Shown here: positions 1 to 10,800 of the stretch, one piece after another
How positions within the stretch are numbered: position 1 is the stretch's first letter
Layout of the letters: each line of letters begins with the position of its first letter
Source: Diphasiastrum complanatum
Taxonomy: Eukaryota > Streptophyta > Lycopodiopsida > Lycopodiales > Lycopodiaceae
Assembly: GCA_029204225.1 (NCBI GenBank)
Contig: CM055098.1
Location: 11,095,052 to 11,159,051, forward strand
Reading direction: 5' to 3'
Length of the DNA: 64,000 nucleotides
Translations under genes and position numbers: made by a program
The notes under the pieces: generated by a model
What the model was told of the DNA's origin: nothing
What the model saw: only the letters and a program-made list of their open reading frames with translations
Database searches by the model: none

Positions 1-18
1 CGTTTGGGTAAGTTAGAC

Positions 19-290
19 ATGGATGAGCTTTTCTAGAAAAGCATGCCGGAGGATTGCATCGACAAGATCCTGGTACGACTATCTCTGCCCAGCACATTCC
101 GCCTCAGATCTGTGTGCAATAGATGGAAGACTTGATTTCGCAGCACTGGCACTGCTTCTTAGAGTTCTTGCTCTTTACGCAAGGCCACCTTGCCGGTGTC
201 TACAACACGTCATTCCATGAATAGATCCATTCCTCACATTCTACATTTCTAGATCTATTCTCATATGCAGTCTAACCTTCAAACTACTTG
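19..290 (+). pseudogene. F-box protein fragment (N-terminal, decayed)
   Basis: From the ATG at 19 the frame reads MDELF, a TAG stop, then KSMPEDCIDKILVRLSLPS and FRLRSVCNRWKT, followed by another stop. This is the F-box pattern (LPEDllerILarLPLpslfRlRsVCkrWnsLi) that binds SKP1 in SCF ubiquitin ligases. The first stop sits where a Trp is expected (TGG to TAG). After the box the frame shifts and continues as SQHWHCFLEFLLFTQGHLAG. No kelch or LRR region follows before homology is lost. The 5' end may lie outside the window. Family identity rests on the F-box motif alone, so the substrate class is unknown. Confidence 0.6.
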
Positions 291-1399
291 CAAGAACATG
301 TAGATTTCGCCGGCAGAGTGTGTATTGGGCACATCTGTTTGCATAAACACCTGCAGATCTGACAGTCGAGTCCTACCCGCACCTCAATTTTCAACGAGCC
401 TCTCCATCGACTGTCAACCGAGCCTCTCCATTACCATCTCAATTGACACTTTCCATTACCATTTCGACCAAGCCTCCATTTAAAATTTTTGACTGAGCCT
501 TCTGCTTGCAATTTCGATTGAGCCTCCACCTTTCCCGAGCCAAGAGCACAAAAAAAAAAATTCCAAAAATCAAAAAACCCAAGAAACACACCTTACACCA
601 ATAGAAATCCATTCTCATTCCGAGTGTCTAGCTTGACTTACCTACTAGCCAAAAAAAAAAAAAATCATAAAGAAATCAAAAAACAAAAAAACAACAAAAA
701 CCCATACAAACCACAAAATACAAGACAATACACAATGGAACACCATGCTGATCTCGATACCACAGCAGACTATTTCTGTAAATTGTTTTATTAAGCTAGG
801 GGTAGGGCAACCTCAGTGGGCTAGGCAACTGCAAGCGAAAGCTTAGTAAAAGGCTGAGCAAAGCCCAAGCATTTTTTCTTCTTCTCATGGCTAGGGTTTT
901 TTATGGATCAAGTTAAAGTGGGTAAACTTTTTGAATTTTAATTTCAAAATCTTGAAAAATAGTTACAAAGCTTGCCTTCAACTCGGAAAGTTCTTGAGTT
1001 GATGTCATGTTTTGGATTTTCCTTTCAAACTTTTTTTGGCAAAGACATGACTTCAACTTGAGAAGTTCTCGAGTTGAAGTCATGTCTTTTATGTCTTGGA
1101 AACATGGTGTCAAAACTTCTAAATTGTTTCTGCTTTGTCATTCTTTTAGTTATAAGATTTTATGATTCTTAACTTTTCTATGATCCATTCCTTCAACCTG
1201 AGAAATTTTGAGTTAGTGGATGAATATGAGAAGTAGTCCTTGTTTGAATTATTTTTGTCTTGAAAATTAACTCTTTGAAATTGCTATTCAAATTAACACT
1301 TTTGACTCCTATCTTTTTTATTTGAAACTTTAGTGATGGACATTAATAGTCAAAAAGTTTTTCTTCGACCTTGTTATTCCCATTACTTTTCATGCAGCT
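291..1399. other. Non-coding, A-rich stretch upstream of the DUF8039-like exon
   Basis: No supported gene. It holds degenerate short repeats around 'gagcctctccat' / 'attgagcctccacc' (about 370-530), poly-A tracts (550-560, 650-662) and a cluster of short inverted repeats at 975-1215. The final part (about 1,260-1,399) looks intronic: it is T-rich and ends in 'tttcatgcag', a good 3' splice site for the next exon. Confidence 0.5.
1041..1089. repeat. 49-bp near-perfect palindrome
   Basis: Two 24-bp arms starting 'aaagacatgacttcaact' are separated by one base, with one mismatch near the centre. A weaker relative (tcaactc...gagttga) lies at about 978-1002 and another partial copy near 1,190-1,215, so the motif family is locally repeated. 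It could extrude as a cruciform or be the remnant of a foldback element. Confidence 0.75.
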
Positions 1400-1627
1400 T
1401 CAAAAGGGAGACAAAGTAGTTATAAGCTTGCAAGGATGTGATGTCGCTACTGGAACAATCTTTTCCCTTGATCCAAATAATATGTGTCAGGGTATTATGA
1501 TTGGCGAAGGTCGTGCTTCAATACATGTTGAAAAGGTGGTTATGCCAGGAAAAGAACTTCCCTTTCCATCTAATTGGATAGAAACAATAGACGAGGCCTT
1601 GGGAAGTTTCATAATATGAAGGCCAAG
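1400..1627 (+). pseudogene. DUF8039-like domain exon
   Basis: The exon lies between a 3' splice site (tttcatgcag) and a possible 5' site (ccaag|gtaaaa). It reads LQKGDKVVISLQGCDVATGT, then FSLDPNNMCQGIMIGEG, then VEKVVMPGKELPFPSNWIET, then EALGSFII, a TGA stop, and RPR. This follows the DUF8039 pattern recalled from plant transposon-associated proteins (a strand rich in 'G.v..tdp....g..lg', then 'V..v...d..LP.P......igeAlGsfI.WP'). The stop falls where the conserved Trp is expected (TGG to TGA). The next exon belongs to a DUF7869-type gene. The function of DUF8039 is not known. Confidence 0.5.
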
Positions 1628-1638
1628 GTAAAAATGAT

Positions 1639-3440
1639 TTGGTGAATAATAACCAATCACAATCTTCTAATGCTCCATCTTCAGCAATTCAACAGAAAAG
1701 TCACACTTATAGGTCAACATCAATCAATGATTGTATTGACTTTGCGGTATTTCATGTTTTTTTGGATACAACCAAACCACAAGATGACTTTCCACCGATG
1801 AAGAATTCAAAGAGACACCATCAAGAAATCTCAGATGAAATTATACAAAGCATCTGCTTGAAAAATACAAAAAGGAAAAGGATATGCGAAAAAACGGATG
1901 TAGCTTCGCTATCGATGATAGATTGTTGTACATGTCGTTGTTGTCAAATGACAAGACGTGATGCTTTAAAACAGGTTCGTGAACAATATCGGGGACAAAA
2001 CTTTTCAAGTCGTCATACATATGTATTTGATGCAATGTGAATGGCCCCAAGAAGCTTGAAAAACTTCATGTTTCTTGGAGAGCAAGTTTGTGTATACAAT
2101 CCATGGCATATCGAGGGCTTCTTATTATTGGTACAAGGCTGTATGGTTAGATGGTTGTGTTGATGGATTTCATGGAAATCAAAATTTAAATCGACAATCT
2201 AAACATGTAATGGCTGCAAAACAAGCTCTATGGGAATTTGTTGAGACTATTGCCGATAGACTGCCCCACAAAGTTGACCGAGTAAAAGTGGCACAAGAGA
2301 AACCCAATATATTGTGCCCAACATTTATAAGCACAAGGATATGTTGCACGAGGTAAATGAAAGCTTGCAATTATCTAATGAAAGAGGAGTATCACAATCC
2401 ACATTTTTACGTATGTGGAATGCAGAGTTCAAGAAAGTCCAAACAACAAAAAATAATGGATTTCTGAAATGTGACTTTTGCACGTCTATCAAGATGAAGT
2501 TGATGTCAACTAAAGTTCAATCTGAGAAAGCAAAGTACATTCAAGAAAGAGATCACCATAATAGTCTTCAACGGCATTGTCGAATGGAGTACTACACTTA
2601 TCGAAATCTTTCTTGCACCAGACCTAATGAATATCTTTGTATTATACATGATAAAAGGGACCAGAAAAAGACTAGTTTGCCAAGATTGTATCTAGAACCA
2701 AAAGTGACGTCAAATGCTTTTTCATTACCAATCTCATTGACTAGAATGTTAACTCATGGGCATGAGCCAAAGGCATTTGGACACTTTGGATCCTTATGGA
2801 AGGGTGATTCTAATTTCACAGTTGGTTTACTTGCTAAATGTTTGAGAGATTTGGAAAGGTTCGATTTAAGTGCCTACAATGAGCATGTCCGCTTTGTTGA
2901 AGATACAAGAGGTATCTTTGGGGCATTATTGAACAAAGAAGCAAATGAAGGTGTTAAAAACCTTGTGCCTACTCCTAAAATTATTGTTCAGGATCATGAA
3001 ACATCACCTTGAACCATAATTCCAAATGCATCTACCTTCAATAAACGGTTGTTTCTTCAAATGGACAACTCAGGAAAGGACAATAAAAATCAATGGCTGT
3101 TTTCCTATTTATCACTACTTATTGCTAAGGACATATTTGAAGAGATCATATTAAACTTTTTAATGGTTGGACATACTCATGAAGATATTGATGCATTGTT
3201 CGGAAATCTTTCAGATGATCTACGAAGATCAAGTGTCTACACACTACCACAATCGATGGAAATATTTAAATATTGCAAAAAGAAGCAAATGCTGCCATCA
3301 TCGTTGATACAAGAGGTTCCAGATTTTAAGGCTTTTGTGGAAGGATACATTCTAGATGGTGCCAAAGAATTAATTGGTCATAGTCAATCATTACAATTTC
3401 GGTTTTCTCTATTCGATTCTTTCCCAGTCATGGACTTTCC
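1639..3440 (+). pseudogene. DUF7869-type protein, decayed
   Basis: Several frames joined by frameshifts give the DUF7869 family layout: a basic/Cys-rich N-terminus (TDVASLSMIDCCTCRCCQMT, 1,897-1,956), then HGISRASYYWYKAVW and HGNQNLNRQSKHVM, a zinc-ribbon-like CDFCTSIK, the acidic HDKRDQKK motif near 2,648, then LQMDNSGKDNKNQWLFSYL (3,055-3,111) and MVGHTHEDIDALFGNLSDDL (3,163-3,222). Conserved Asp residues in HDKRDQ, MDNSGKDNKN and HTHEDID suggest an RNase H-like transposase or nuclease fold; this is an inference, not established. At least three frame breaks (near 2,040, 2,320 and 3,010) show it is non-functional as one ORF, although some could hide introns. The coding similarity ends at SLQFRF (about 3,410), where a tandem repeat takes over. 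Confidence 0.65.
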
Positions 3441-3490
3441 TAGTCATTCTTTCCCAGTCATGCACTAGTGTGGTGAGTAATCAGCACCCG

Positions 3491-3878
3491 CAAGAAGGCT
3501 CTGAGCAATGTTCGCAGGCAAATTTTCTAGCGCTACAATTTCCCTCGCTCTCCCTGTTGTTCACAGGCATCAACAAGCCATCACAAACACATAGAAGGCC
3601 CTGAGCAGTGTTCGCAGGCAAATTTTCTAGCGCTACAATTTCCCTCACTCTCCCTGCTGTTCACACGCATCAACAAGCCATCTAAATATACAGAAGGCTC
3701 TGAGCAGTGTTCGCAGGCAAATTTTCCAGCGCTACAATTTCTCTCGCTCTCCCTACTGTTCACACGCATCAACAAGCCATCACAAACACACATTCGCAGG
3801 CAAATTTTCCAGCGCTACAATTTCCCTCGCTCTCCCTGCTGTTCACATGCATCAACAAGCCATCACAAACACACAAAG
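3491..3878. repeat. Tandem repeat, four units of about 84-100 bp
   Basis: 'ttcgcaggcaaattttc' recurs at 3,511, 3,611, 3,710 and 3,793, each followed by 'agcgctacaattt', a CT-rich run and 'catcaacaagccatc'. The last unit lacks its first ~15 bp. Units differ at a few positions only. It directly follows the DUF7869 pseudogene and may have truncated it. Confidence 0.85.
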
Positions 3879-3879
3879 A

Positions 3880-4177
3880 TGGCATTTACCCTATCTCATT
3901 TTTTCAAGAGGGACCTTTTATTTTCCAAAGCCCTATGAAAAACGTAAAGTCCGATCTGGTTTTCTCTAAAATCATTTTTCTAAAAGGAGAACTTGGAAAG
4001 CCCTATTTAATCTTCCCCAAATCTCATTTCTTAAAAGCAAAAATCATAAAGCCAAATCTTGTGATTTTCCGGAAGCAAAATTGTACAAAGAGAGAGAGAG
4101 ATTTTGCCCAGGCCTCCCAAGCAAAACTTTAGAGAGAGATCTCAAATCATGAATATAGTCTCAATTTACTTGAATTT
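3880..4177. other. Non-coding spacer
   Basis: Nothing recognised. It contains a purine/pyrimidine-rich stretch and a short (AG)6 at about 4,090. It ends where copia pol similarity begins. Confidence 0.4.
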
Positions 4178-4765
4178 GTGTTTAAGGTGATTATTGGTAG
4201 AGATGTCATTTTTGATGAGGAGAACATTCCAAAAGTATCTTCAAGCATTATTGATGGTGATGTGGATGGATCTAACATTCTTGATATTGATGTAAATGAT
4301 CCAACTTTAGATGGTGATGATGATGGACCTTCATCAAGTCAAAAGCTAAGGAGAACATCAAGGGAAAGACAAATGCCTTCAAGGCTCACATATGATGAGA
4401 AAGGTAAGCAAGTTGTTGGAGGTACACACTTTGCTTTCCTAACTTCTTTTGATGAACCTACTTGTGTAGATGAAGCAAGAAAGAAATATGAGTGGATCCA
4501 AAAGCAATGGATCTTGAGTATCAAGCTCTCATGAGGAATGAAAAATAAAGATTGGTGGAGTTACCTAAGGACAATAAAACTATTGGATACAAATGGATCT
4601 TCAAGTTGAAGACAAACCAAGATGGATCTAGCAACAAGAACAAGGCAAGGTTGGTGGCAAAAGGATATGCTCAAAAACATGATATTGACGATGATGAAAC
4701 TTGTGGCAAAGATGATAAGCATTCGGGTCATCATATCTCTTGCTACTCAAAACAGAGCTCATGCT
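4178..4765 (+). pseudogene. Ty1/copia pol fragment (integrase tail to RT start)
   Basis: Translation gives VIIGRDVIFDEENIPKVSS, the conserved copia integrase C-terminal segment, then an acidic linker, PSRLTYDEKGKQVV, FAFLTSFDEPTCVDEA and, in a second frame, VELPKDNKTIGYKWIFKLKT and KARLVAKGYAQKHDIDDDET, the start of the reverse transcriptase. Equivalent segments of the intact element at 13,422-17,375 align throughout. Frameshifts near 4,500 and 4,690 and the loss of everything downstream show it is dead. It resembles the family-B copy at 7,640-9,173 more than family A (shared SSSQK.RRTSRE). Confidence 0.85.
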
Positions 4766-5177
4766 ATTAAATAACAATCTACCGACTTATTTCAGATTCA
4801 TCATCAACGGAAGATTCGCTCTTTGTTTAATGTCATTTTAAAATAGTACAAACTAAAGGAAAATGACATAATTTGCAATGGCACGTTCACTAATATTGGT
4901 CTTGTCATAGATGCGAAAAAGACAGGAGATGGTAACATGCTGCAAAGATCTACCTACAACAATCACCATTGTGGAAGAACAATAGCTTGAAATAAAATTT
5001 TGCAAAATCTGTGTATAGACTCTTTCATTCAATAAATGAAAACCCAAGTTGGGCATCAATACATGTATTTTGGAATTCCAAATTCAATAAAATGGAGCTA
5101 CATTTGATATATAAATGTATATTCTATCAATTCTATACATTTTCAATCTATATCAGTTCTATGATATCTATATTTTT
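4766..5177. other. Unassigned sequence downstream of host-gene exons
   Basis: No recognised gene. A minus-strand reading at 4,853-5,059 looks protein-like (SLQHVTISCLFRIYDKTNIS) but has no recognised domain. It could be a further piece of the host gene ending at 5,178, or chance. Confidence 0.3.
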
Positions 5178-5439
5178 CTAATCTTTATTTAGTATAACAA
5201 CATCATCTGGTGCACCATCATCAACAGGGGGTGGCTGAAGCCTTGCCCTCGCCAGTATGTTCAGGATCATTTCTTGTCTGAATCTGTACACCTGGGATTC
5301 TGTGTATTCAGGAAGTTCAAACTGCAATAGAAAATATTCACATATTACTTAAGGCTAAAAAATTTCCAAAATAGAAAAATGAATCAGAATTCCAAAACCA
5401 AGAATAAACAAAATAAATTACCTTTGAAATATCAACATC
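5178..5439 (-). CDS. Last two exons of an unrecognised host gene (partial)
   Basis: Minus strand. An 18-bp exon (5,422-5,439; DVDISK), flanked by ...aaaaaacag and gtaattt, splices in frame to a 144-bp terminal exon (5,178-5,321). The terminal exon reads FELPEYTESQVYRFRQEM, then ILNILARARLQPPPVDDG, then APDDVVILNKD and stop, and is preceded by 'tttctattgcag'. The clean phase, good splice signals and ordinary composition argue for a real host gene tail rather than transposon sequence. The upstream part is cut off at about 5,480 by a dispersed repeat, so this copy is likely a truncated fragment. I do not recognise the family and propose no function. Confidence 0.5.
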
Positions 5440-5599
5440 CTGTTTTTTATATAAAAAACAAGAGGAGACCACAAACTTAAAGCCACTTCACCCAAGTACA
5501 TGCCATCTAGAATTTCCAAAAGAAAGTTGCAGGGCGAGCTTCACCAACATAACCTCCAAGAAGCAAAGTCAAGGAGTGCTGCAATAGCACGCAAGCCCT

Positions 5600-5755
5600 T
5601 TGTGCATAAGTCGTCCTACGTAATATGTGAATACCAAGCAATAAGAGGAGTGAAACGAGATCTCATAAAACAATGCTCTCAAAACTCCTCAAGAATTCAA
5701 TGTGGCTAAGCTCTTTTGGCCTCTTGCAAAGTTGGCAAGCCTTTTACAAATTCCA
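5600..5755 (+). repeat. Dispersed repeat; inverted copy at about 35,470-35,635
   Basis: The segment from 'gtgcataagtcgtcctacg' through 'ctcctcaagaatt' to 'aagttggcaagcc' reappears as reverse complement at about 35,470-35,635. The 35-kb copy has a short duplication of 'attacgtagga'. It has no coding potential I recognise, and both copies border other repeats. Confidence 0.7.
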
Positions 5756-5776
5756 ACTGAAAATTGAGATGAGTGA

Positions 5777-6415
5777 TGTGAAATATTAAACTAGTTTAAT
5801 CACATTTTGCTATATTTTCATATTTGGCATATTGACTTCAAAACTTGTTTTAGACTTAGAGATTGACTTTTCAAAGTTCATTAGTCTAAATGTCATTTGA
5901 ATAAACACTTTTTGAAAGTGTGGGAAATTTAGAATGCAATTTTGAGTAGATTCAAATTTGAATAGTTGGGTACATTGAATCTAGACCCAAAATTAGTAGG
6001 GTTAGCATTTTGGTGGGAAAGCCAAGTGGCCAAATAGGGTTTGGACCTCCTATAAAAGGATGTAACTCGTGGAGAGAGCTATTTTCTCTCTTCTCTATCT
6101 CATTTCATGCTTATGCATGGTTCTCTTGGGTTCTACTATCCATTGGTGCACTATCTTTGTGATTGTTTGCAATTCTGTGTAGAATGATCTATATTTGCTG
6201 TTTTTGGATCCACACGTGTGAAGTACAGTAGTTGGCTGGTTTTGTACAGACAACAACGGTACTTTATCATTTCATTCAAGTTTGATCAAGTTCTATTAGT
6301 GTTTGCATATCATTTTGTGTGTAGATGCTGATTTTTCTACATTGGTGAGATTGGTGGTATATTTTTCTTTCTAACCAAAGATCATTCAAGTAGATTGGAT
6401 CATAAACAATCCACA
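5777..6415 (+). repeat. Family-B copia LTR (diverged, apparently solo or truncated)
   Basis: It starts TGTGAAATATTAAACTAGTT and ends AATCCACA, with TATA-like 'cctataaaagg' at about 6,051 and a CACACGTGTG palindrome at 6,211-6,220. It aligns along its length with the family-B LTR at 19,335-19,989 (reverse strand), with many substitutions. The flanks (agtga / tgtcc) give no target-site duplication. The following bases only weakly recall a primer-binding site, so this may be the remains of a 5' LTR. Confidence 0.7.
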
Positions 6416-6539
6416 TGTCCAAATCCTAGAGCTACCTAGGCAAAACCCACAGTCATATCTACCTCAACTAGCGCTCTTAGGTTTACCTCCAAGGGGACCC
6501 CCCAAACGAGAAAATCAACAAACTCGACTCACAAAAGCA

Positions 6540-7180
6540 CCCGTTCTAATACGTTTTGTTTATAATTCCTCTGATCATTCATACAATGTACAGATCACAT
6601 CCAACTCTAGAAGCTATGCACAATATCATCAAGATTCCTCATGTTCCTATCAAGGAGATGAGTACCTGAACCATATCGAAAATCCAGACATGCTAGCCAT
6701 CCAAGATGGCTACGCAATTGCCCAAGGACCAATGAGCACCAGATGTTTCATTTGTGGCGAAACCGGTCTTTTCATGGTTGATTGTCCAGTCAAAACAAAC
6801 TACCATGCCACATGCCCAGATTGTGTTAGGAAACATAGTTTCAAAGACTGTCTGCAACAAAATAGTAAGATCCTACATGCCCGCCACATCCGTCACGAAT
6901 CCAGATAGGATCCCAATGACAACAACACGAGCACCATAGCAATCAACAGCTACACTTGTTGCTCAATCGAGAAATTTCTTGCAAGCTTCTGCATAACCCT
7001 ATGATTACCCAAATCACTCATGTCACACAAACGCTACTTATGAAATGAGTTATTGCCGAACGAAAGAAACACATTGACGAAGATGACGATGAGATGCAAA
7101 ATCAACTCTAAAGTGACTAGGAGTGCAGAGATTTGGAAGAGGCACAAAAAATCCTAATCTCTCTACGAGGTGATATGGAG
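6540..7180 (+). pseudogene. Gag-like fragment with degenerate zinc knuckle
   Basis: At 6,690-6,908 the reading is STRCFICGETGLFMVDCP followed by CPDCVRKHSFKDC. The first part matches a CX2CX4HX4C knuckle with His replaced by Leu; the second Cys/His cluster lies close behind. Surrounding frames are broken. It is probably a retroelement Gag tail, but not of the family-A/B type (CFYCGIKGH). Assignment to copia or gypsy is not possible from this piece. Confidence 0.4.
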
Positions 7181-7639
7181 ATAGATTGATGAATAGAAAA
7201 TTTGCTTTTGAGATACTCTACAATTATGACTCCTATGCGATAGCTATTTCTTATAAAAAAATCAGTCTCATAAAAATGAAAAACATGGAAATATGCGAGA
7301 TATATGGAGAGTTGAAACTATATGGCACTTGTCGCAAACAAAAATTTCAATCAAGACCAATGATATTTCATCTCGAGGATGGCAATTCGCCATTGGTTTA
7401 TAGAGTAAAAACTTTAACATGCCCTTGTTGAAAACAAGGAAAGATTGGTGACACAAATTTGGAAGGTATAGCATGAAAGGCATAAAAGAAGAAGATACTA
7501 TTTTCAGAGTACTTCTCGAAATAGGATATTCATAAAATGAATGTCCATAGAGATATCCTATTCCCATAGTTGTTCATAGAAGGCTGTGGAAATCTAGTCA
7601 GAAAGTTAAAGACATATAGATTTGAGGTTGCAAAAAGGC

Positions 7640-9173
7640 AGATGATATTCTTTCTCTTGATGTTCTCCTTGGCTTTTGACTTGATGAAGGTCCATCATTA
7701 TCACCATCCAAAGTAGGATCCTTCTCATCAACATCAAGAATGTTAGATCAATCCACACTAACATCAATCATTCTTGAAGACACTTTTGGAATGTTCCCCT
7801 CATCAAAAATTACATCTCTACCAACAATCACTTTGTTAGTAAAAGGAATGTAAACCTTGTAGGCTTTACTCTCTCACTATATCCAACAAAAATACCTCAT
7901 CTTTAAGATGGATTCTCCTTGGTCCTATCATCAAGAGTACTGTTGACATAGCATGTGCATCCAAAAGTTCTTAGAAAGTTGACACTCGTCTCATCTTGAA
8001 TAGCATCTCAAAAGGTGTCCTTCCATCCAAAATAGCACTCGGCCGCCTGTTGCACAAGAAATTGGCACACAACAAAGCTTGATCCGAAAATGGTTTGTCA
8101 AGATTGACACTTAACCTTATAGCTTTAGCACTTTCACATAAAGTCCTATTCTTCCTTTTAGCCACTCCATTTTGCTGTGGGGTCCTTGATGTTGTATACT
8201 CCCACTTGATCCCATGCACATTACAAAAGGCCTTGAACTTGTTAGATATGTACTCACCATCATTGTCACCCCTCAAGCACTTGATCTTTGTAGAAAATTG
8301 GTTCTCCCTTACATTCTTGAACTTGATAAAGACATCATACACTTCATCCTTGCTCTTTAGTAAATAGATCCAACAAAATCTACTAAAATCATCAATGAAT
8401 GTTACATACATATTAGATCCACTATTGCTAATTGTAGTAAATCCATGAATATCTGAATGTACAAGTTGAAAAGGCTTTGTAGATCTAGAAATAGATCTAG
8501 TACAAGGTAGTCTATTTGACTTAGACAAAGCACAAGACTCACAAACATGCTTGACATCACTTAAGGAACTTGGAAGACCAATCACAACTTTCCTCTTTGC
8601 CATTACCTCCAATGACTTGAAGTTGAGGTGTCTCATCCTTTTGTGCCAAACCTCTTGAATAGAAATTTGCTCCCTTGCAACACATCCAACTTGGTTAGCA
8701 TTAACACAAGCATCTAGTTTGAACAACTTCCCTCGTCTTTTAACTTTTCTAATCAGGACATCATTCCTTTTGATCAAACAAGCATCTTCATCAAACTCCA
8801 CTTTGAGGCCTTTACTTAGCATTTGGCTCACACTAAGTAAATTCTTGGTAGTAGATGGAATAAATAAGACATTCTGCAAATGAACATTCCTATTTGTAGA
8901 GAGAGAAATAGGAATTGTGCCAATCCCTTTGATTGCACACTCACCATCATTGGCCATGTAGATCACCCTCTTGTCATCTCCATATGTCAACAAAGAAGTG
9001 AAGTACTCTTTGTGAAAGGTCATGTGTGAACTTTCTCCACTATCAATCCACCAAGGATCTAGATCTCCATCATTAGCAAGCATACATGAAGACATCACAA
9101 AAGCATCATCATTTGCATCTTGAACATCCAAACCATCCTCATCAAGAGTAAGATTACCTTGATTGTCTCCTTG
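7640..9173 (-). pseudogene. Ty1/copia pol fragment, family B (protease-integrase)
   Basis: Minus strand, aligning with the family-A polyprotein from just after the Gag zinc knuckle. It begins at GNLTLDEDGLDVQD, then protease DPWWIDSGESSHM (DSG active site), pre-integrase WHKRMRHLNFKSLEVMAK with CESCALSKSNR, integrase core FIDDFSRFCWIYLL and CLRGDNDGEYISN, and TPQQNGVAKRKNR. It then runs through a broken frame (about 7,970 to 7,640) to GRDVIFDEGNIPKVSS and RRTSREK. Frameshifts, G-to-E and similar changes, and missing RT/RNase H make it dead. Its 5' edge at 9,173 joins non-retroelement sequence exactly where gag should lie; the matching gag piece is at 20,543-21,306. Confidence 0.9.
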
Positions 9174-9832
9174 ATGGATGATTTGTTAGCTTTACATTGA
9201 ATGTTGCCATCAGTTTTCACATCCGAATGATCATCAAGGAGTTCTGATATCATTTCATCAACTAAATCCTTAGAAATGAACATTGTAGTTGTTTTACGAA
9301 CATTAACCTGTGCTAAATTTCATGCAGTTTTGAATGTCCATAAAAAACTTCGATCTAAAACTTTATGCTATGGTAGAATCGGGGGGAACCCATTCCTCAC
9401 TTAAAAAATGTGGTAGAGGTAGAGTTTCTAGTTTGCCATTCAAACCATTTTTGCATGGTATGTAAAGAGAATTGTAAAAATAAATGCCATAATCCAAAAG
9501 TGACTTTAAAGGAGGATGCTTATACTGGACTAAACCAATATCAGAATGAATGATGTCTATGATGTCTACAAGTGATTGTATTGGTTGCCATTCGCTTATG
9601 CTCGATGCATACAAGTCTGCAAAAGACAATATTCTATTTTAACACAAATATATCACAATAATGAATGTGGATCATTAACATAGAAAAACCAGCATAAGTT
9701 GCATCAGATACAATTGCATTTGAGTCGATCTACGGGATTGACATCCCACCATAACTTCATTGTGCATATACACATGTTGAATCAAGACTTTTGAAATGGA
9801 TTGACCTCCCTTTGAAACTTTGAACTCTAAAA
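9174..9832 (-). pseudogene. Left half of an unrecognised coding unit (inverted copy)
   Basis: Reverse complement of about 26,492-27,206, with ~95% similarity by eye. On the minus strand: an intron-like lead ending 'ttttgcag', then LYASSISEWQPIQSLVDIID, HFLSEEWVPPDSTIA and, after small breaks, SKDLVDEMISELLDDHSDVK and IQCKANKSS. It stops abruptly at 9,174 against copia pol. The remaining half (from QMLSF in the 26-kb copy) lies at 21,307 onwards in plus orientation. The function is unknown, with no recognised domain. Confidence 0.6.
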
Positions 9833-10800
9833 TTCTTCATTTCCAAAAGTTTCTGTAATCCATATTTGATCTCTTTCTTTTGCGAAATGCACCTTTTGAT
9901 GAGAGATGCATCACAACCCATTGAAACTTTCTATATGTGCATGGTATCCATAACCCTTTGAAATCCCTTTTATTACAGACAGTGACCAAATTGATCGCAC
10001 TATGTGGTCTTCGATTGCAAGCGGCCATTGCATAATAGTGCAAGATACAAAGCGATTGATAATGAACATGCAAGATACAAAACGATTGATAATGTACAAA
10101 ATGATTGATAGATTCTGTTAGTTGAACCATCCATGCAAGTTAGTTTAACTTCAATTAGTTAAAATCGGGCAATCTTTTGTGGGCGGGCAACATTATATTA
10201 TCCAATCACATATCTAGACTCTGCCCGACGGGAGTTTTGAACTGGCTAAAAATATACCCAAGAAATCGTAAAAAAATTTTGTTCTGCAAACACCATTATG
10301 GTCCTACACACATGTAAAATATATTATTGGGACATGTGGACGTTGAATAGCTGAAAAGTTAGAAAACGTATCTTTACAAAGGGCCCTTATAGCGCTTGGA
10401 CCTCCCCTAATGATTGGCAAAAATAAAGTATCCAAAACATCAGTAGAACTTTAGCACAAAAATGATTTCTTTCTCTAGTGAATAAAAAGTATTGTATCCA
10501 AAAACTTCTGTTGTTTTGGCTTTGCAAACAAGAACCTACTTAAAAATCTAAAAATAAATACACAAGATTTGCTAAGGATAAGAGAAGCAAATCATGACTA
10601 TAAATAAGTAGTATTGTACTTCACTATGTATGTACTAGATTTCAAATCGTTATCCCAATATAATGCTAGATCTTATATCAATTTCAAACGCAAAGGTCTA
10701 TGGGAAGAATTGCAAACCAAGAATGAGACTCAATCTCGTAATCAGATCATGTTCTTGGAAGACCAATTACCGTAACTATAGTGGGACGACAAAGACCTAA
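9833..10800. other. Non-coding stretch
   Basis: No gene recognised. It contains a short local repeat ('aagatacaaa.cgattgataatg', 10,041-10,095). The sequence just before 10,800 leads into a retroelement gag. Confidence 0.4.

Noticed and set aside
5777-6415. Bona fide solo LTR
   Set aside because: No target-site duplication; could equally be a 5' LTR whose element has decayed.
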